DNA of 64,000 bases from Luteolibacter sp. (GTDB taxonomy: Bacteria; Verrucomicrobiota; Verrucomicrobiia; Verrucomicrobiales; Akkermansiaceae): positions 101,327 to 165,326 of the forward strand of contig JAUYNL010000081.1 of NCBI GenBank assembly GCA_030696085.1, in the 5' to 3' direction. The notes beneath the pieces are model-generated. The model saw nothing but the letters and a program-made list of their open reading frames with translations. It searched no databases and was not told the DNA's origin. Positions 53,101 to 60,464 of this stretch are shown here, piece after piece. The position numbers were made by a program, and so were the translations under genes. Positions within the stretch are counted from its first letter, which is position 1, and each line of letters starts with the position of its first letter.

Positions 53101-55945
53101 GCATTTCCTCACCCTGCGCGGCACCGATCCCCAGGGCCGCCCCTTCGCCACCGTCACCCGCATCCATGTCTATGGCGGCGCCGAATACCCATGGCAGTAC
53201 GAGGATGGCTTGCGCGTGAAACTCGTCGCCGAAAAAAAATCCTACCTACCCGGGGAAACCGCCCGCGTGCTGGTGCTCTCGCCCATCGAGGGCACCGCGC
53301 TGGTCACCGTGGAACGCGAGAAAGTCCTGCGCTCGTTCCTGGTTCCGCTCACGGCGGACAACCCGGTGATCGAGATCCCCCTATCCGATGCGGACGCGCC
53401 GAACGCCTATGTCTCGGTGCTCATCGTCAAGGGAGCCCGGGATTCCGCGCGCGAGTTCAAACAACCGCAACTGCGCCTCGGCTATTGCGAACTGCTGGTG
53501 AACAACCGGGCCGATCTCCTCAACGTGGCCATCGATACGCCTGACGAAAGTTGCCGTCCCGGCGAAATCGTCACCCTCACAGGATGCGTGAAGCTCGCTA
53601 ACGGCCAGCCCGCCGCCGCCGCAGAGGTCACGCTCTACGCCGAGGACGAAGGCACGCTCGCCGTGATGGGCTACCAAACGCCGCGCCCGATGGACTACTT
53701 CTACCGCCCGCGCATCCTTGGCGTGGAGGCCGGAGCCTCGTTCCAGAGCTTCATCGCCGAGGACCCCGAAATGCAGACCTTCAACAACAAGGGCTTCTTC
53801 GTCGGCGGCGGCGGAGACCTCGCCAGATTGGCGGATCTGCTCCGCAGGAACTTCGATCCCTGCGCCACCTGGGCGCCAGCGCTCGCCACCGATGCCGCGG
53901 GGAAATTCAGTCATTCCTTCAAGCTGCCGGACACGCTCACCCGCTATCGCCTCATCGCCATCGCCCATCATGAAACCACCCGCTTCGGTCATGCGGAGGC
54001 GGCCATCAGCGCGAAGAAAGACCTGATGCTCGAACCCAAGGCACCGCGTTTCGCGCATCAATCCGACACGCTCCACCCGCAGGTGCTGGTGCGGAACGCA
54101 TCACTTCACGCCGGCACATGGCAGATCGCGTTCAACGCCCACGCGGCCGAGGGCACGCCCGTCTGCCGCGCCCTCGGGCCGGTCACGGAAATCGTCAGCC
54201 TCGCGCCCGGAGCCTCCGCCACCCTGGTCTTTCCCACCATCGCGGAAAACACCGGCGAGGCCGTGCTCACCTGGAATGCCACTCCCGTTTCCCTGCAAAA
54301 AGGCAATCTGACCGACGAGCTCGCGCGCAGACTCTCGGATGCCGTGGAACAGCGTTTCGAGGTCGTCTATCCGATGCCGCTGCTCCGCCAGGTGAAATCC
54401 CTCAAGCTCGGCACCCCCGGTGAAACCCATGATCTCATCAAGCTGCTCGATCCGAGGCTGCTGGCTGCTAACGGCCGGCTCGATCTCGAGTTCGCCCGCT
54501 CGCCGCTCATCGAAGCCGCCGCATCCATCGACTACCTGCTCCAATATCCCTACGGCTGCGTGGAGCAAACCACCTCCTCGCTCATTCCGTGGTGCTCGGT
54601 GATCCAGTTGAAAGGTATCATTCCCTCATTCGCCAATATTTCGGAGCAACAGGCGGCCAATGCCATCCAGGCCGGTGCCGACCGCCTGCTCGGCATGCAA
54701 TTGAAGGACGGCTCCTTCACCTATTGGCCCGGCGGTACCGATACCGTCGATTGGGCCACTCCCTACGCCGGCCTCGGATTGATCCTCGCCTCCAATGCGG
54801 GTGCCAGGGTGCCGGCCGCAGCCATCGATACGCTCGCCCAATACCTCATCCGCAGCCTCCGCGGAATCGGCGAAACCAAGTCCCCATACGCCCTCGAATC
54901 CCACGCCCGCGCACTCATGGTCCTGTCACTCGCCGGCCGGCCCCAGCCCGCCTGTCACAGCACGATGATCGACCGCTTGGCCCATCTATCAAGCGCCGCG
55001 CGCGCCATGCTGGCCACCGCCATCGCCCATGCAGATCCCGCCGATCCTCGCAATCTTGCCGCCGCCCGCGCGGTGCTCGTTTCCAAGACTCCCTTCACCT
55101 CAAAATTCGACGGCTGGATGCCCTGGTCGCCCGATCATGCGCTGCACTTGATCGCTTGGCTCGCCATCGATCCGGATGCCGCCGAGACCACCGCCGCGCT
55201 CGATCACATGCTCAACGAGCGCAATCCCTATGGCCACTGGCGCAACACCTGGGTCAATGGCTGGTCACTCATCGCCATGGGCCTTTACGCCGAAAACGAA
55301 GACTCGGATTCCGCCGCCATCACCCTCAGGCTGGATGGCAACGACGGACTTGAATCGCTACAGCTCACAGCGGACGCGCCCACCACTACCCGCAGCTTCC
55401 CCCTCGCACCCCGGATGAAACTCACTCTCAGCGCCGATCACCGCGCCTTCGTCCGCCTCAGCCTCGCCTCCAAGCCGCCCGTCGCTCCGCGGCAACCGGT
55501 TTCCAACAATGGGCTGGCCATCGACCGCATCCACCAGCGTGTCCTTCCAGACGGCGGCACCGAGCTGCTCACCGAACCCAGGGTGGGCGATCTCATCCGC
55601 GTTTCCCTGCGCGTCACCCTGCCCGGGGACGATACGAAATATCTCGTCATCGAAGACCCGCTGCCCGCCATTTTTGAAACCGTCAACTCCGACTTCAAGT
55701 CCCAGAGCAGCGCTCTCGGCGCGCTCACCAGCGAGAACGACTGGAATGTCAGCCACTCGGAACTCCGCGCCGGCCGCGCCGTATTCTTCCTCGATGATAT
55801 CCACCGCAAGGGCACCTACACCCTCACCTATCTCGCGCGCTGCACCCTGGCCGGCCTGGCCACCGCCCCGCCCGCCAGGATCGAGTCGATGTACCATCCG
55901 GAGAACTTCGCGCTCTCCGCCTCGCGGACCTTCGATTCCAGGTGA
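50195..55945 (+). CDS. Bacterial alpha-2-macroglobulin family protein
   Basis: 1916 residues from ATG 50195, where a signal peptide begins ('KPITLAITASLAMFMAASA'). Macroglobulin-like domains include MG2 with 'FTDRSLYRPGETVRLKG' (~residue 610). The A2M domain holds 'PDTLTRYRLIAIAHHETTRFG' (~1255), and the thioester motif 'YGCVEQTTS' (~1453) lies in the helical thioester domain. It is a periplasmic protease trap that links covalently to attacking proteases through the Cys-Gln thioester. The usual partner pbpC is not adjacent. It is divergent from ileS with a 178-base shared promoter region. Confidence 0.92.
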   Translation: MKPITLAITASLAMFMAASAVPRLIVSTPSLAPESKIDLALDLPVIEVAEIGKTIPNTWLEIQPALPGKLRWKAQNIAAFLPEQPPAIGVSYAFSIPKDRKHLDGSPVAAGKFATLSCEEFRIVSSHSPKRWSADYTPSLSSWLLAFNDDVDPAAAAAFIAFASKSGQRVAARLERVSAAKAGYLGSQNPTWTARWAARDADAASEAEILPDSLLPHVLGASPLSPLPPGEAWHLSVLKGLPNASASARLGADTQFQIGNIETFRVTEISTRVIADEPRRIILTFNHPLPEMLPEDFLETAISIVPQPENLKAEVDGRRIILTGDLLAEDQYTVTLHPKLSSITGFPLSGGKSEKLKFEHLKPGVALPSEDVGQLAKGNRKYRLFTQNLESMRVRIKKLEGADLIRAFQGYRHFTGRGPDHESIRPTAPVPYPLIVGSSVADREIPLGNPIDTTRIVTLDWNEVLPKDMTCGVLFLESSGKPHAKCGTSDRSTTQAIIQLTDIGLAWKLTPAEAFVYAFSCETGAPLPGVNLQLFGEDASALQSADTDASGLATLPRLAAARHLQASLEKDTYVTAFDGTLETVGMWHFPVRYSWNKPLDSSRQAFLFTDRSLYRPGETVRLKGILRTLAGNAILPAKPGPARIVLLDPTDREILNQAVTLSAGGSFDFTHALAPARTGTHTIRLEFPEELAAVSESNEHVDWYERERILENARFDIPLRVEEFRRNAFEITQEISTPEIGAKSVSVNLGANYYQGQPVAAGEVKTFSSVTARNPYPERFRDFQFGNHRTYDWSYWYHYFGYGDDDEDRTRHSTRLQGEARLTADGSATFAVRIPDGDFPTSREVMVASEVTDANNQTLTARGTTIVHPASVHVGISRIDRIVRVGEQMPLRIVAIDTADQPYTAPLKLTATLTRELNSAVKTRNESGDTTTRNDVSEHTVLTTEITLDPAASAGGGQPFVFTPESNGLHFLTLRGTDPQGRPFATVTRIHVYGGAEYPWQYEDGLRVKLVAEKKSYLPGETARVLVLSPIEGTALVTVEREKVLRSFLVPLTADNPVIEIPLSDADAPNAYVSVLIVKGARDSAREFKQPQLRLGYCELLVNNRADLLNVAIDTPDESCRPGEIVTLTGCVKLANGQPAAAAEVTLYAEDEGTLAVMGYQTPRPMDYFYRPRILGVEAGASFQSFIAEDPEMQTFNNKGFFVGGGGDLARLADLLRRNFDPCATWAPALATDAAGKFSHSFKLPDTLTRYRLIAIAHHETTRFGHAEAAISAKKDLMLEPKAPRFAHQSDTLHPQVLVRNASLHAGTWQIAFNAHAAEGTPVCRALGPVTEIVSLAPGASATLVFPTIAENTGEAVLTWNATPVSLQKGNLTDELARRLSDAVEQRFEVVYPMPLLRQVKSLKLGTPGETHDLIKLLDPRLLAANGRLDLEFARSPLIEAAASIDYLLQYPYGCVEQTTSSLIPWCSVIQLKGIIPSFANISEQQAANAIQAGADRLLGMQLKDGSFTYWPGGTDTVDWATPYAGLGLILASNAGARVPAAAIDTLAQYLIRSLRGIGETKSPYALESHARALMVLSLAGRPQPACHSTMIDRLAHLSSAARAMLATAIAHADPADPRNLAAARAVLVSKTPFTSKFDGWMPWSPDHALHLIAWLAIDPDAAETTAALDHMLNERNPYGHWRNTWVNGWSLIAMGLYAENEDSDSAAITLRLDGNDGLESLQLTADAPTTTRSFPLAPRMKLTLSADHRAFVRLSLASKPPVAPRQPVSNNGLAIDRIHQRVLPDGGTELLTEPRVGDLIRVSLRVTLPGDDTKYLVIEDPLPAIFETVNSDFKSQSSALGALTSENDWNVSHSELRAGRAVFFLDDIHRKGTYTLTYLARCTLAGLATAPPARIESMYHPENFALSASRTFDSR

Positions 55946-56274
55946 ATCAGGCTCCTGGCGCTCTCGGAATCGCCCTGTTAAAATCCTCCCCCCTCCGAAA
56001 AAGAAAACTTGCCCGCTCCCGCCGGGTGCTCTAGGAAATCCCCCCAGCCGCATTTGCGGCCGTATTCCGGCCAACCAGCCGCGCAATGATTTTCCAGGAA
56101 CGATCCATCATCGAACCATCACCCGGCCGCCTTGGCCGGTGGGGGCAGGCCGTCCGCATTTCATGATCCGGCACCCAGCCCATCGTTCCGCATCCCTCTT
56201 CGCACCGCATTCGTGTGTCGGCTCCGGCTGTTCGCTCCGCGGCGCGTCGCATCCACCCATCGGAGGACAACGCC
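55946..56274. other. Intergenic/leader region upstream of infC
   Basis: About 330 bases. It ends in a strong Shine-Dalgarno (listed separately) and probably holds the infC promoter and leader. Frames crossing it lack conserved content. No clear intrinsic terminator for the macroglobulin gene was found. Confidence 0.45.
56262..56266 (+). promoter_or_regulatory. Shine-Dalgarno GGAGG setting an ATC start of infC
   Basis: GGAGG lies 8 bases before ATC 56275-56277. No ATG, GTG or TTG is in frame at this spacing. The residues encoded from the ATC (AKPSRDQNRGRF) match the usual N-terminus of verrucomicrobial IF3 proteins. Confidence 0.6.
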
Positions 56275-56961
56275 ATCGCTAAGCCATCAAGAGACCAAAA
56301 TAGGGGTCGTTTCCGCGATATGACGCGGATCAACGACCGCATCCGCGCCCCCAAAGTCCGTGTCGTCACCAGTGATGGCACCCAGCTCGGTGTCATGAGC
56401 GCGCGCGAGGCCCTCGCCAAAGCCCAGGCCCTCGGCCTCGACCTCGTCGAAATCGCCGGCCAGGTGGACCCGCCCGTCTGCAAAATCGTCGATTACGGGA
56501 AATACAAATACGAGCAGGCAAAGCTCAAGAAACAAAAGTCCAAGAGCGCCACCCGCATGAAGGAAGTCAAATTCCGCGTCGGCACCGGCCAGCACGACTA
56601 CAACATCAAGCTCGGCCGCGCCGAGAGCTTCCTCGATTCCAACCACAAGTGCCGCTTCGTCCTCCAGTTCCGCGGCCGTGAAAACGCCCACAAGGACCTC
56701 GGCTTCGTCGTCCTCAACCGCATCGTCGAGGACCTCAAGACCATGGCGCAGGTGGACCAGCCGCCCCGCCTCAACGGCCGCGCCGTCGCCATGATCCTCT
56801 CCCCGCTGCCCGCCCACCAGCGCAAGCGCAAGTTCCACCTCTTCCACGGCGAACTCATGGAAGAGGACGATTTCGAAGAGGACGAAACCCACACCCCGGA
56901 GCTCGATGACGAAGTCCCGGATGAGGTCCCCGACGAATCGCCCGACTCCTCTCTTCACTGA
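56275..56961 (+). CDS. infC: Translation initiation factor IF-3, probable ATC start
   Basis: 228 residues. The N-terminal domain ('RINDRIRAPKVRVVTSDGTQLGVMSAREALAKAQALGLDLVEI') and C-terminal domain ('KEVKFRVGTGQHDYNIKLGRAESFL', 'GRENAHKDLG') are complete. An acidic tail of ~30 residues (EEDDFEEDE..., DEVPDE) follows. IF3 discriminates against non-AUG starts and represses its own mRNA when that begins with AUU/AUC; the ATC here fits that autoregulation. Alternative starts are ATG 56215 and ATG 56320. The usual downstream rpmI-rplT are absent. Confidence 0.93.
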   Translation: MAKPSRDQNRGRFRDMTRINDRIRAPKVRVVTSDGTQLGVMSAREALAKAQALGLDLVEIAGQVDPPVCKIVDYGKYKYEQAKLKKQKSKSATRMKEVKFRVGTGQHDYNIKLGRAESFLDSNHKCRFVLQFRGRENAHKDLGFVVLNRIVEDLKTMAQVDQPPRLNGRAVAMILSPLPAHQRKRKFHLFHGELMEEDDFEEDETHTPELDDEVPDEVPDESPDSSLH

Positions 56962-56976
56962 GCCCCGCGCGCAGTT

Positions 56977-57030
56977 CCCCGTGGCTGGAGCATCTTGCTC
57001 CAGTCCGTCCAAGGGACATCCTGTCCCTTG
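56977..57030. repeat. Double-hairpin REP-like element, copy 1
   Basis: Two adjacent perfect hairpins: CTGGAGCA-TCT-TGCTCCAG (56985-57003) and CAAGGGACA-TCC-TGTCCCTTG (57010-57030), preceded by CCCCGTGG. The second copy at 58147-58200 differs by one base. It begins 16 bases after the infC stop, where REP elements often sit. Confidence 0.88.
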
Positions 57031-57418
57031 CCTTGTTTTGAGCCAAAGACCCGCCCATGCCAGGCACAGGGGCCGGGAAGCCGGAAACCACCCCTGACAC
57101 CCCGTGACTCGATGTCACGGCACCTGTGCGCGATGTCAGCGTGCCCGTGCATGATGTCACACCGCGATTGCAGGATGACCAGTGACCAGCGGCACTCTCA
57201 ATGCCTGCCACGGATGGTCGTCCCATGAGGTGCGTTGGCGAAAAGATTTTTTCGCGCAAAGACGCGGAGACGCAAAGGAAGAAAAGGTTGGATGCGTTTT
57301 TTGATTCTTGAAAAACTTTGCGCCTTTGCGGCTTTGCGCGAGTCATTCTTCGGGTAACGCTCGACCGAAGCGGCCGGTTTCCCCTCCACATCCTGCTTCC
57401 CTAATTCAAATCCCCCCC
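57031..57418. other. Intergenic region with dispersed repeats
   Basis: Between the REP-like element and the BrnA-type gene. It holds a diffuse GATGTCA-containing repeat (57110-57160, three related 'gatgtca' units) and the inverted repeat at 57252-57341. No gene is seen. Confidence 0.5.
57252..57341. repeat. Imperfect inverted repeat of the 'CGCAAAG' type
   Basis: Two 26-base arms (57252-57277 and 57316-57341), both built from CGCAAAG-like units, are complementary with about four mismatches and flank ~38 bases. It looks like a small non-autonomous mobile or REPIN-like element. Confidence 0.7.
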
Positions 57419-57757
57419 TCACCGCGCCGCCAACTTCCGCCGGAATGCCTCCGAAAGCGTCACCCGATCCCGTTCCGCCAACTTCTTGAGTTCCTCTTTC
57501 GTCTCGGCTGGCACCAGCAGGTTCAGCCGCACATGGCCGCTGCTCTTGCGTCCCGCGCCGGGGCGTTTCCCCCCGCGCCGCGGCTTCACAAGAACCTTGC
57601 CACTCGCTTCCAAGCGCTCGTAAGCGGTTCCGGGCGCATTGGCCTCAGGAATCCCCCGCGCCCGCTGTGCCGCCTCATCCAGCGGCTCCGCGCCGGGAGC
57701 AAATTTCCAGCCCGCAGCGCGTGGCTCTTCCCTATATTCAATGATTTTCTTTTTCAT
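57419..57757 (-). CDS. BrnA-like antitoxin
   Basis: 112 residues. A basic Gly/Arg-rich middle ('KPRRGGKRPGAGRKSSGHVRLNLLVP') is followed by a ribbon-helix-helix-like C-terminus ('AETKEELKKLAERDRVTLSEAFRRKL'). It is placed directly after, and overlapping the 3' end of, a BrnT toxin gene, so it is the cognate DNA-binding antitoxin and probable autorepressor. With its toxin frameshifted it may survive as an orphan. Confidence 0.7.
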   Translation of the reverse strand: MKKKIIEYREEPRAAGWKFAPGAEPLDEAAQRARGIPEANAPGTAYERLEASGKVLVKPRRGGKRPGAGRKSSGHVRLNLLVPAETKEELKKLAERDRVTLSEAFRRKLAAR

Positions 57758-58009
57758 GAACTTCCTTCTGTTTTCTCCAATAACCCGCGCCGATCACACG
57801 GATGTTTCCGTCCCGCAAGGTGAATCTCACCGTCGGATTCCCCGCCCGTCATGGCCGATGCAGTAATAACGCGGCTCAAACGCGGAATGTGCCGCATCTT
57901 CCACCACCAGGCGTCGGGGATCGTCGAAAGCGGCGGGCACCGTCGAAAAATCCACACCGTGTTTCTCCAGGTTTGCCGTCTCTTTCTCCGCATCCCATTC
58001 GAACGCCAT
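57738..58009 (-). pseudogene. BrnT-type ribonuclease toxin, frameshifted
   Basis: Starts at ATG 58009 with the BrnT N-terminus 'FEWDAEKETANLEKHGVDFSTV' and 'FDDPRRLVVED', then 'YYCIGHDGRGI'. The frame meets TGA at 57827-57829. Shifting frame at about 57833-57840 restores 'TVRFTLRDGNIRVIGAGYWRK', the missing C-terminal half. The restored frame ends at 57738, overlapping the antitoxin start as in intact operons. One base appears to have been lost, by mutation or sequencing error. Confidence 0.82.
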
Positions 58010-58092
58010 GGCCCACCATCCTCTCCTCTCTTTTGATTGTCAACGCCACAAATCAAAATGCCCCTCTCCCCCCTCAAAAACCTCCATCAGCG

Positions 58093-58142
58093 GCAAGCGG
58101 CTGGGCACCAGGGTCCTGTGTGGAGACGAAGATCAGAGCGAA
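58093..58142. repeat. 50-bp dispersed repeat, copy 1
   Basis: GC-rich 50-base segment ending GTGTGGAGACGAAGATCAGA; a second copy lies at 60281-60331 with a few differences in its first half and an identical last 25 bases. It lies 4 bases before a double-hairpin element. Confidence 0.82.
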
Positions 58143-58146
58143 GCCC

Positions 58147-58200
58147 CCCCGTGGCTGGAGCATCTTGCTCCAGGCCGTCCAAGGGACATCCTGTCCCTTG
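58147..58200. repeat. Double-hairpin REP-like element, copy 2
   Basis: Same two hairpins as at 56977-57030 with a single base change between them (T to G), same orientation, 1.17 kb apart. Confidence 0.88.
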
Positions 58201-58330
58201 GTTGTCAAAGCCCGGCGCGCCCTTCCTCGGTTCGTCCCAAGGAAAGGATGAATGCCGGACAATACCCCGCTTTGAAAATCCCTCCAATCGGCCCCCTCCG
58301 TTCCCTCCTGTTCAAAAATCCAAAACCCCT

Positions 58331-58370
58331 CTTCCATTCAAAATCCAAAATCCAAAATCCAAAATTTCCC
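58331..58370. repeat. AT-rich tandem repeat (TCCAAAA units)
   Basis: Four near-perfect 7-base units of AAAATCC in a GC-rich setting, just upstream of the VapB-type gene. A diverged copy is at 60371-60410. Confidence 0.8.
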
Positions 58371-58420
58371 TCTTCCCTCCCATCATTGACATGACAAAGC
58401 CACATGATAGCCTCCCTCTC

Positions 58421-58666
58421 ATGAACGATTCCGTCCTCACCACCCGCGGCCAGGTTTCCGTGCCTGCCAGTCTCCGCAGGGCGATGGGCATGCGTCCCGG
58501 TCAGAGCCTGCACTGGGAGCAGGTTTCCGCCCACGAAATCCGCGTCTCACTCCCCACCGCGAAGCCGCCGGGCCCGCTTGCCATGCTCGGCCATGCCCGC
58601 CGCCTCCGCGACACCCCGCCCCGCCGCACCGCCGACTGGATGCGCGAACTCCGCGAAGGCGAATGA
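58421..58666 (+). CDS. vapB: VapB-type antitoxin (AbrB/MazE fold)
   Basis: 81 residues from ATG 58421. 'VLTTRGQVSVPASLRRAMGMRPGQSLHWE' is a SpoVT/AbrB swapped-hairpin DNA-binding domain; the Pro/Arg-rich C-terminus ('ADWMRELREGE') would wrap the toxin. ATG 58391 is an alternative start adding 10 residues. It overlaps the toxin start by ATGA and should repress the operon with it. Confidence 0.85.
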   Translation: MNDSVLTTRGQVSVPASLRRAMGMRPGQSLHWEQVSAHEIRVSLPTAKPPGPLAMLGHARRLRDTPPRRTADWMRELREGE

Positions 58667-59073
58667 CCTGGATCGTCGATACCTGCGTCGTCATCGACCT
58701 CCTCGAAAACGACCCCGACTACGGCCTGCCCTCCGCGCGCCTGCTGGAAGAGCGCCTTGCCGAGGGGCTCGCAGTCTGCCCCGTCACCCAGATCGAACTC
58801 GCGCCCGCATTTGATGGCGATCTTGCCGAACAAAACTTCTTTCTCGCCCAAGCCGGCATTCTTCACCACCTCGGTTGGACCGTCGCCGATACCGAGGCCG
58901 CCCACCGCGCCTGGCACCGCCATATCACTGGCCGTCGCGCCGGCACCCTCCCCAAGCGCCCCATTGCCGACCTTCTCATCGGTGCTTTTGCCGCCAACCG
59001 CCGCGGCCTCATCACCCGGAATCCCGCCGACTTCCGCAAAAACTTCCCCGAGCTCACCATCCTCGAACCCTGA
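58663..59073 (+). CDS. vapC: VapC-type PIN-domain ribonuclease toxin
   Basis: 136 residues. PIN-domain acidic residues are in 'IVDTCVVIDLLE' (Asp 6), 'TQIELAPAF' (Glu) and 'KRPIADLLIGAFA' (Asp), with the closing 'ITRNPADFRKNFPELTI'. It is a Mg-dependent RNase that cuts tRNA or rRNA in known members. It is intact and coupled to the antitoxin. Confidence 0.92.
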   Translation: MTWIVDTCVVIDLLENDPDYGLPSARLLEERLAEGLAVCPVTQIELAPAFDGDLAEQNFFLAQAGILHHLGWTVADTEAAHRAWHRHITGRRAGTLPKRPIADLLIGAFAANRRGLITRNPADFRKNFPELTILEP

Positions 59074-59081
59074 ACTCCGCC

Positions 59082-59112
59082 AGGGATCAGGGATCAGGGA
59101 TCAGGGATCAGT
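59082..59112. repeat. AGGGATC heptamer tandem repeat, copy 1
   Basis: Four perfect units immediately after the vapC stop; three units recur at 60342-60364. Confidence 0.88.
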
Positions 59113-59180
59113 ACACCGCGAGCTGGCAGCAAATGCGGAAAATCCGCGAAGGCTGGCTGGCATGGCTGGAGCAATGCGGC

Positions 59181-59197
59181 AAACACCGAAACACCGG
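59181..59197. repeat. Single half-copy of the ACCGAAACACCG repeat
   Basis: AAACACCGAAACACCGG, identical to one arm of the cruciform repeats at 60465-60597 and 60644-60777. Confidence 0.75.
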
Positions 59198-59240
59198 ATT
59201 TCCGCCTTGTGACCCTGGGGCATTCAGGTAATTTAAAGCC

Positions 59241-59552
59241 GTGACACTCACCCTTCCTCATCTCCTGTGCGATTCAAAGGGGACGCTTTGGATCGACGAT
59301 TCCGGGTATCGGGTTCTCGACCTTGCCGCCGAGCACTTGGCTCATGGGTGGAATGCCGACATCTTGCAGGAAAATCATCCTGATTTGTGTCTCGCGCAGA
59401 TTCACGCCGCTCTCGCTTGGTTTTACGACCATGAAGAGGAAATGCGTCAGGAAATGCACCGTCGCGAGACCAGCGCCGCCAAACTCTTGTCCGAGATCGG
59501 GGAGAGCCCGCTTCAATCGCGTCTGCGGCAGATCAAAGCCGCCCGCTGCTGA
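59241..59552 (+). CDS. DUF433-family antitoxin
   Basis: 103 residues from GTG 59241. DUF433 (VapB45-like) pattern: 'LLCDSKGTLWIDDSGYRVLDLAAEHLAHGWNADILQENHPDL' then 'AQIHAALAWFYDHEEEM'. These winged-helix-like proteins pair with DUF5615 PIN-like toxins. The stop overlaps the start of the truncated DUF5615 gene (TGATG). Confidence 0.83.
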   Translation: MTLTLPHLLCDSKGTLWIDDSGYRVLDLAAEHLAHGWNADILQENHPDLCLAQIHAALAWFYDHEEEMRQEMHRRETSAAKLLSEIGESPLQSRLRQIKAARC

Positions 59553-59683
59553 TGCCTGCCACCCTGATGCCTGCCTCCCTCTACATGGATGTTCATGTCC
59601 CCATGTCCATCACCCGCGCCCTGAGGCGCAGGGGCTTCGATATCCTGACCTTCCGTCTTGCCTCCATTGTTCTTCTACATTAA
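59552..59683 (+). pseudogene. DUF5615 PIN-like toxin, truncated
   Basis: 43 codons. 'LYMDVHVPMSITRALRRRGFDILT' matches the first ~25 residues of DUF5615 toxins (LYxDxHVP...LRxRGxDVLT). The sequence then changes to unrelated 'FRLASIVLLH' and stops. The remaining ~85 residues, with other catalytic acids, are gone. The DUF433 antitoxin is therefore left without a working partner. Confidence 0.75.
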
Positions 59684-59693
59684 GGTTCCATTC

Positions 59694-59930
59694 ATGAAAC
59701 TGATGTCGGAAATCACCAAAGACTGCCTCGAACTGCCTGCCGCGCAGCGGCTCAAACTCGCCCGTATTCTCATGACCGCTTCGGAACCGGAACAGGACTT
59801 TTCTCCGGAGGTGGAAACCGCTTGGGAACAGGAAATCGTTGCACGCTTGCAGGCTGTCCAAAACGGCACAGCCCGCTCCCGCCCCATGGCGGATGTCTTC
59901 GCTCGCCTCGATCAACTCTACCCGGCGTGA
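59694..59930 (+). CDS. Addiction-module antitoxin (Unstab_antitox family)
   Basis: 78 residues. 'LELPAAQRLKLARILM', 'VETAWEQEIVARLQAVQNGTARSRPMADVFARLDQL' is the pattern of the RelB/ParD-like addiction-module component family (E(x)IxxRl...G...v). It overlaps the toxin start by GTGA. Confidence 0.85.
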   Translation: MKLMSEITKDCLELPAAQRLKLARILMTASEPEQDFSPEVETAWEQEIVARLQAVQNGTARSRPMADVFARLDQLYPA

Positions 59931-60226
59931 ACCTTCGGATACTGGAAGAGGCGGAGGTTGAGTTCACCGATGCCATTGCCCGCTACCAATCCATTGAATT
60001 GGGCTTGGGCGTCCGTCTGAAAGAAGAGGTCAAATCCACCCTTGCCTGGATCGCCGACCATCCCGAGTCACCCCGGCTTCGTTCTTTGGGCTATCGTCGC
60101 ATCAATCTCAAGGTCTTCCCATATTACATCGCCTACACCATCCATGCCGGCACCGTTTGGGTCTTGGCAATCGCTCATTCCGCCAGACGCCCCGAGTATT
60201 GGATCCGCCGTTCAGTTCCCCGCTAA
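59927..60226 (+). CDS. ParE/RelE-superfamily toxin
   Basis: 99 residues from GTG 59927. ParE fold: 'EEAEVEFTDAIARYQSI', 'GLGVRLKEEVKSTLAWIADHPES', 'YRRINLKVFPYYIAYTIHAGTVWVLAIAHSARRPEYWI'. ParE members poison gyrase and RelE members cleave mRNA at the ribosome; sequence alone favours ParE. It is complete and paired with the upstream antitoxin. Confidence 0.9.
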   Translation: MNLRILEEAEVEFTDAIARYQSIELGLGVRLKEEVKSTLAWIADHPESPRLRSLGYRRINLKVFPYYIAYTIHAGTVWVLAIAHSARRPEYWIRRSVPR

Positions 60227-60280
60227 GTCCGGCCCACAGCTCCGTGCGACTCTCGCCGCGACCATCGAAGACGATTAGGG

Positions 60281-60331
60281 GCAAAGCGGCTGGGGGCCAG
60301 GGGCCGGTGTGGAGACGAAGATCAGAGCGAA
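60281..60331. repeat. 50-bp dispersed repeat, copy 2
   Basis: Matches 58093-58142; the last 25 bases are identical. Confidence 0.82.
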
Positions 60332-60341
60332 ACGACAGCAT

Positions 60342-60364
60342 CAGGGATCAGGGATCAGGGATCG
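60342..60364. repeat. AGGGATC heptamer tandem repeat, copy 2
   Basis: Three units of the same heptamer as at 59082-59112, again directly followed by unrelated sequence. Confidence 0.85.
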
Positions 60365-60370
60365 GCTCCC

Positions 60371-60410
60371 TCTTCCATTCAAAATCCAACATTCAAAATC
60401 CAAAATTCCA
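60371..60410. repeat. AT-rich tandem repeat, diverged copy
   Basis: Begins with the same CTTCCATTCAAAATCC as 58331-58346 and continues with imperfect CAAAATC units. Confidence 0.75.
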
Positions 60411-60464
60411 TCTTCCTTAACCTCCCCAAACCATCCCCTCCGCAACCATTCCGCCACAATGGGT

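Noticed and set aside
57307..57823. Plus-strand frame opposite the BrnA gene
   Set aside because: No domain; the minus strand carries a coherent BrnT-BrnA arrangement.
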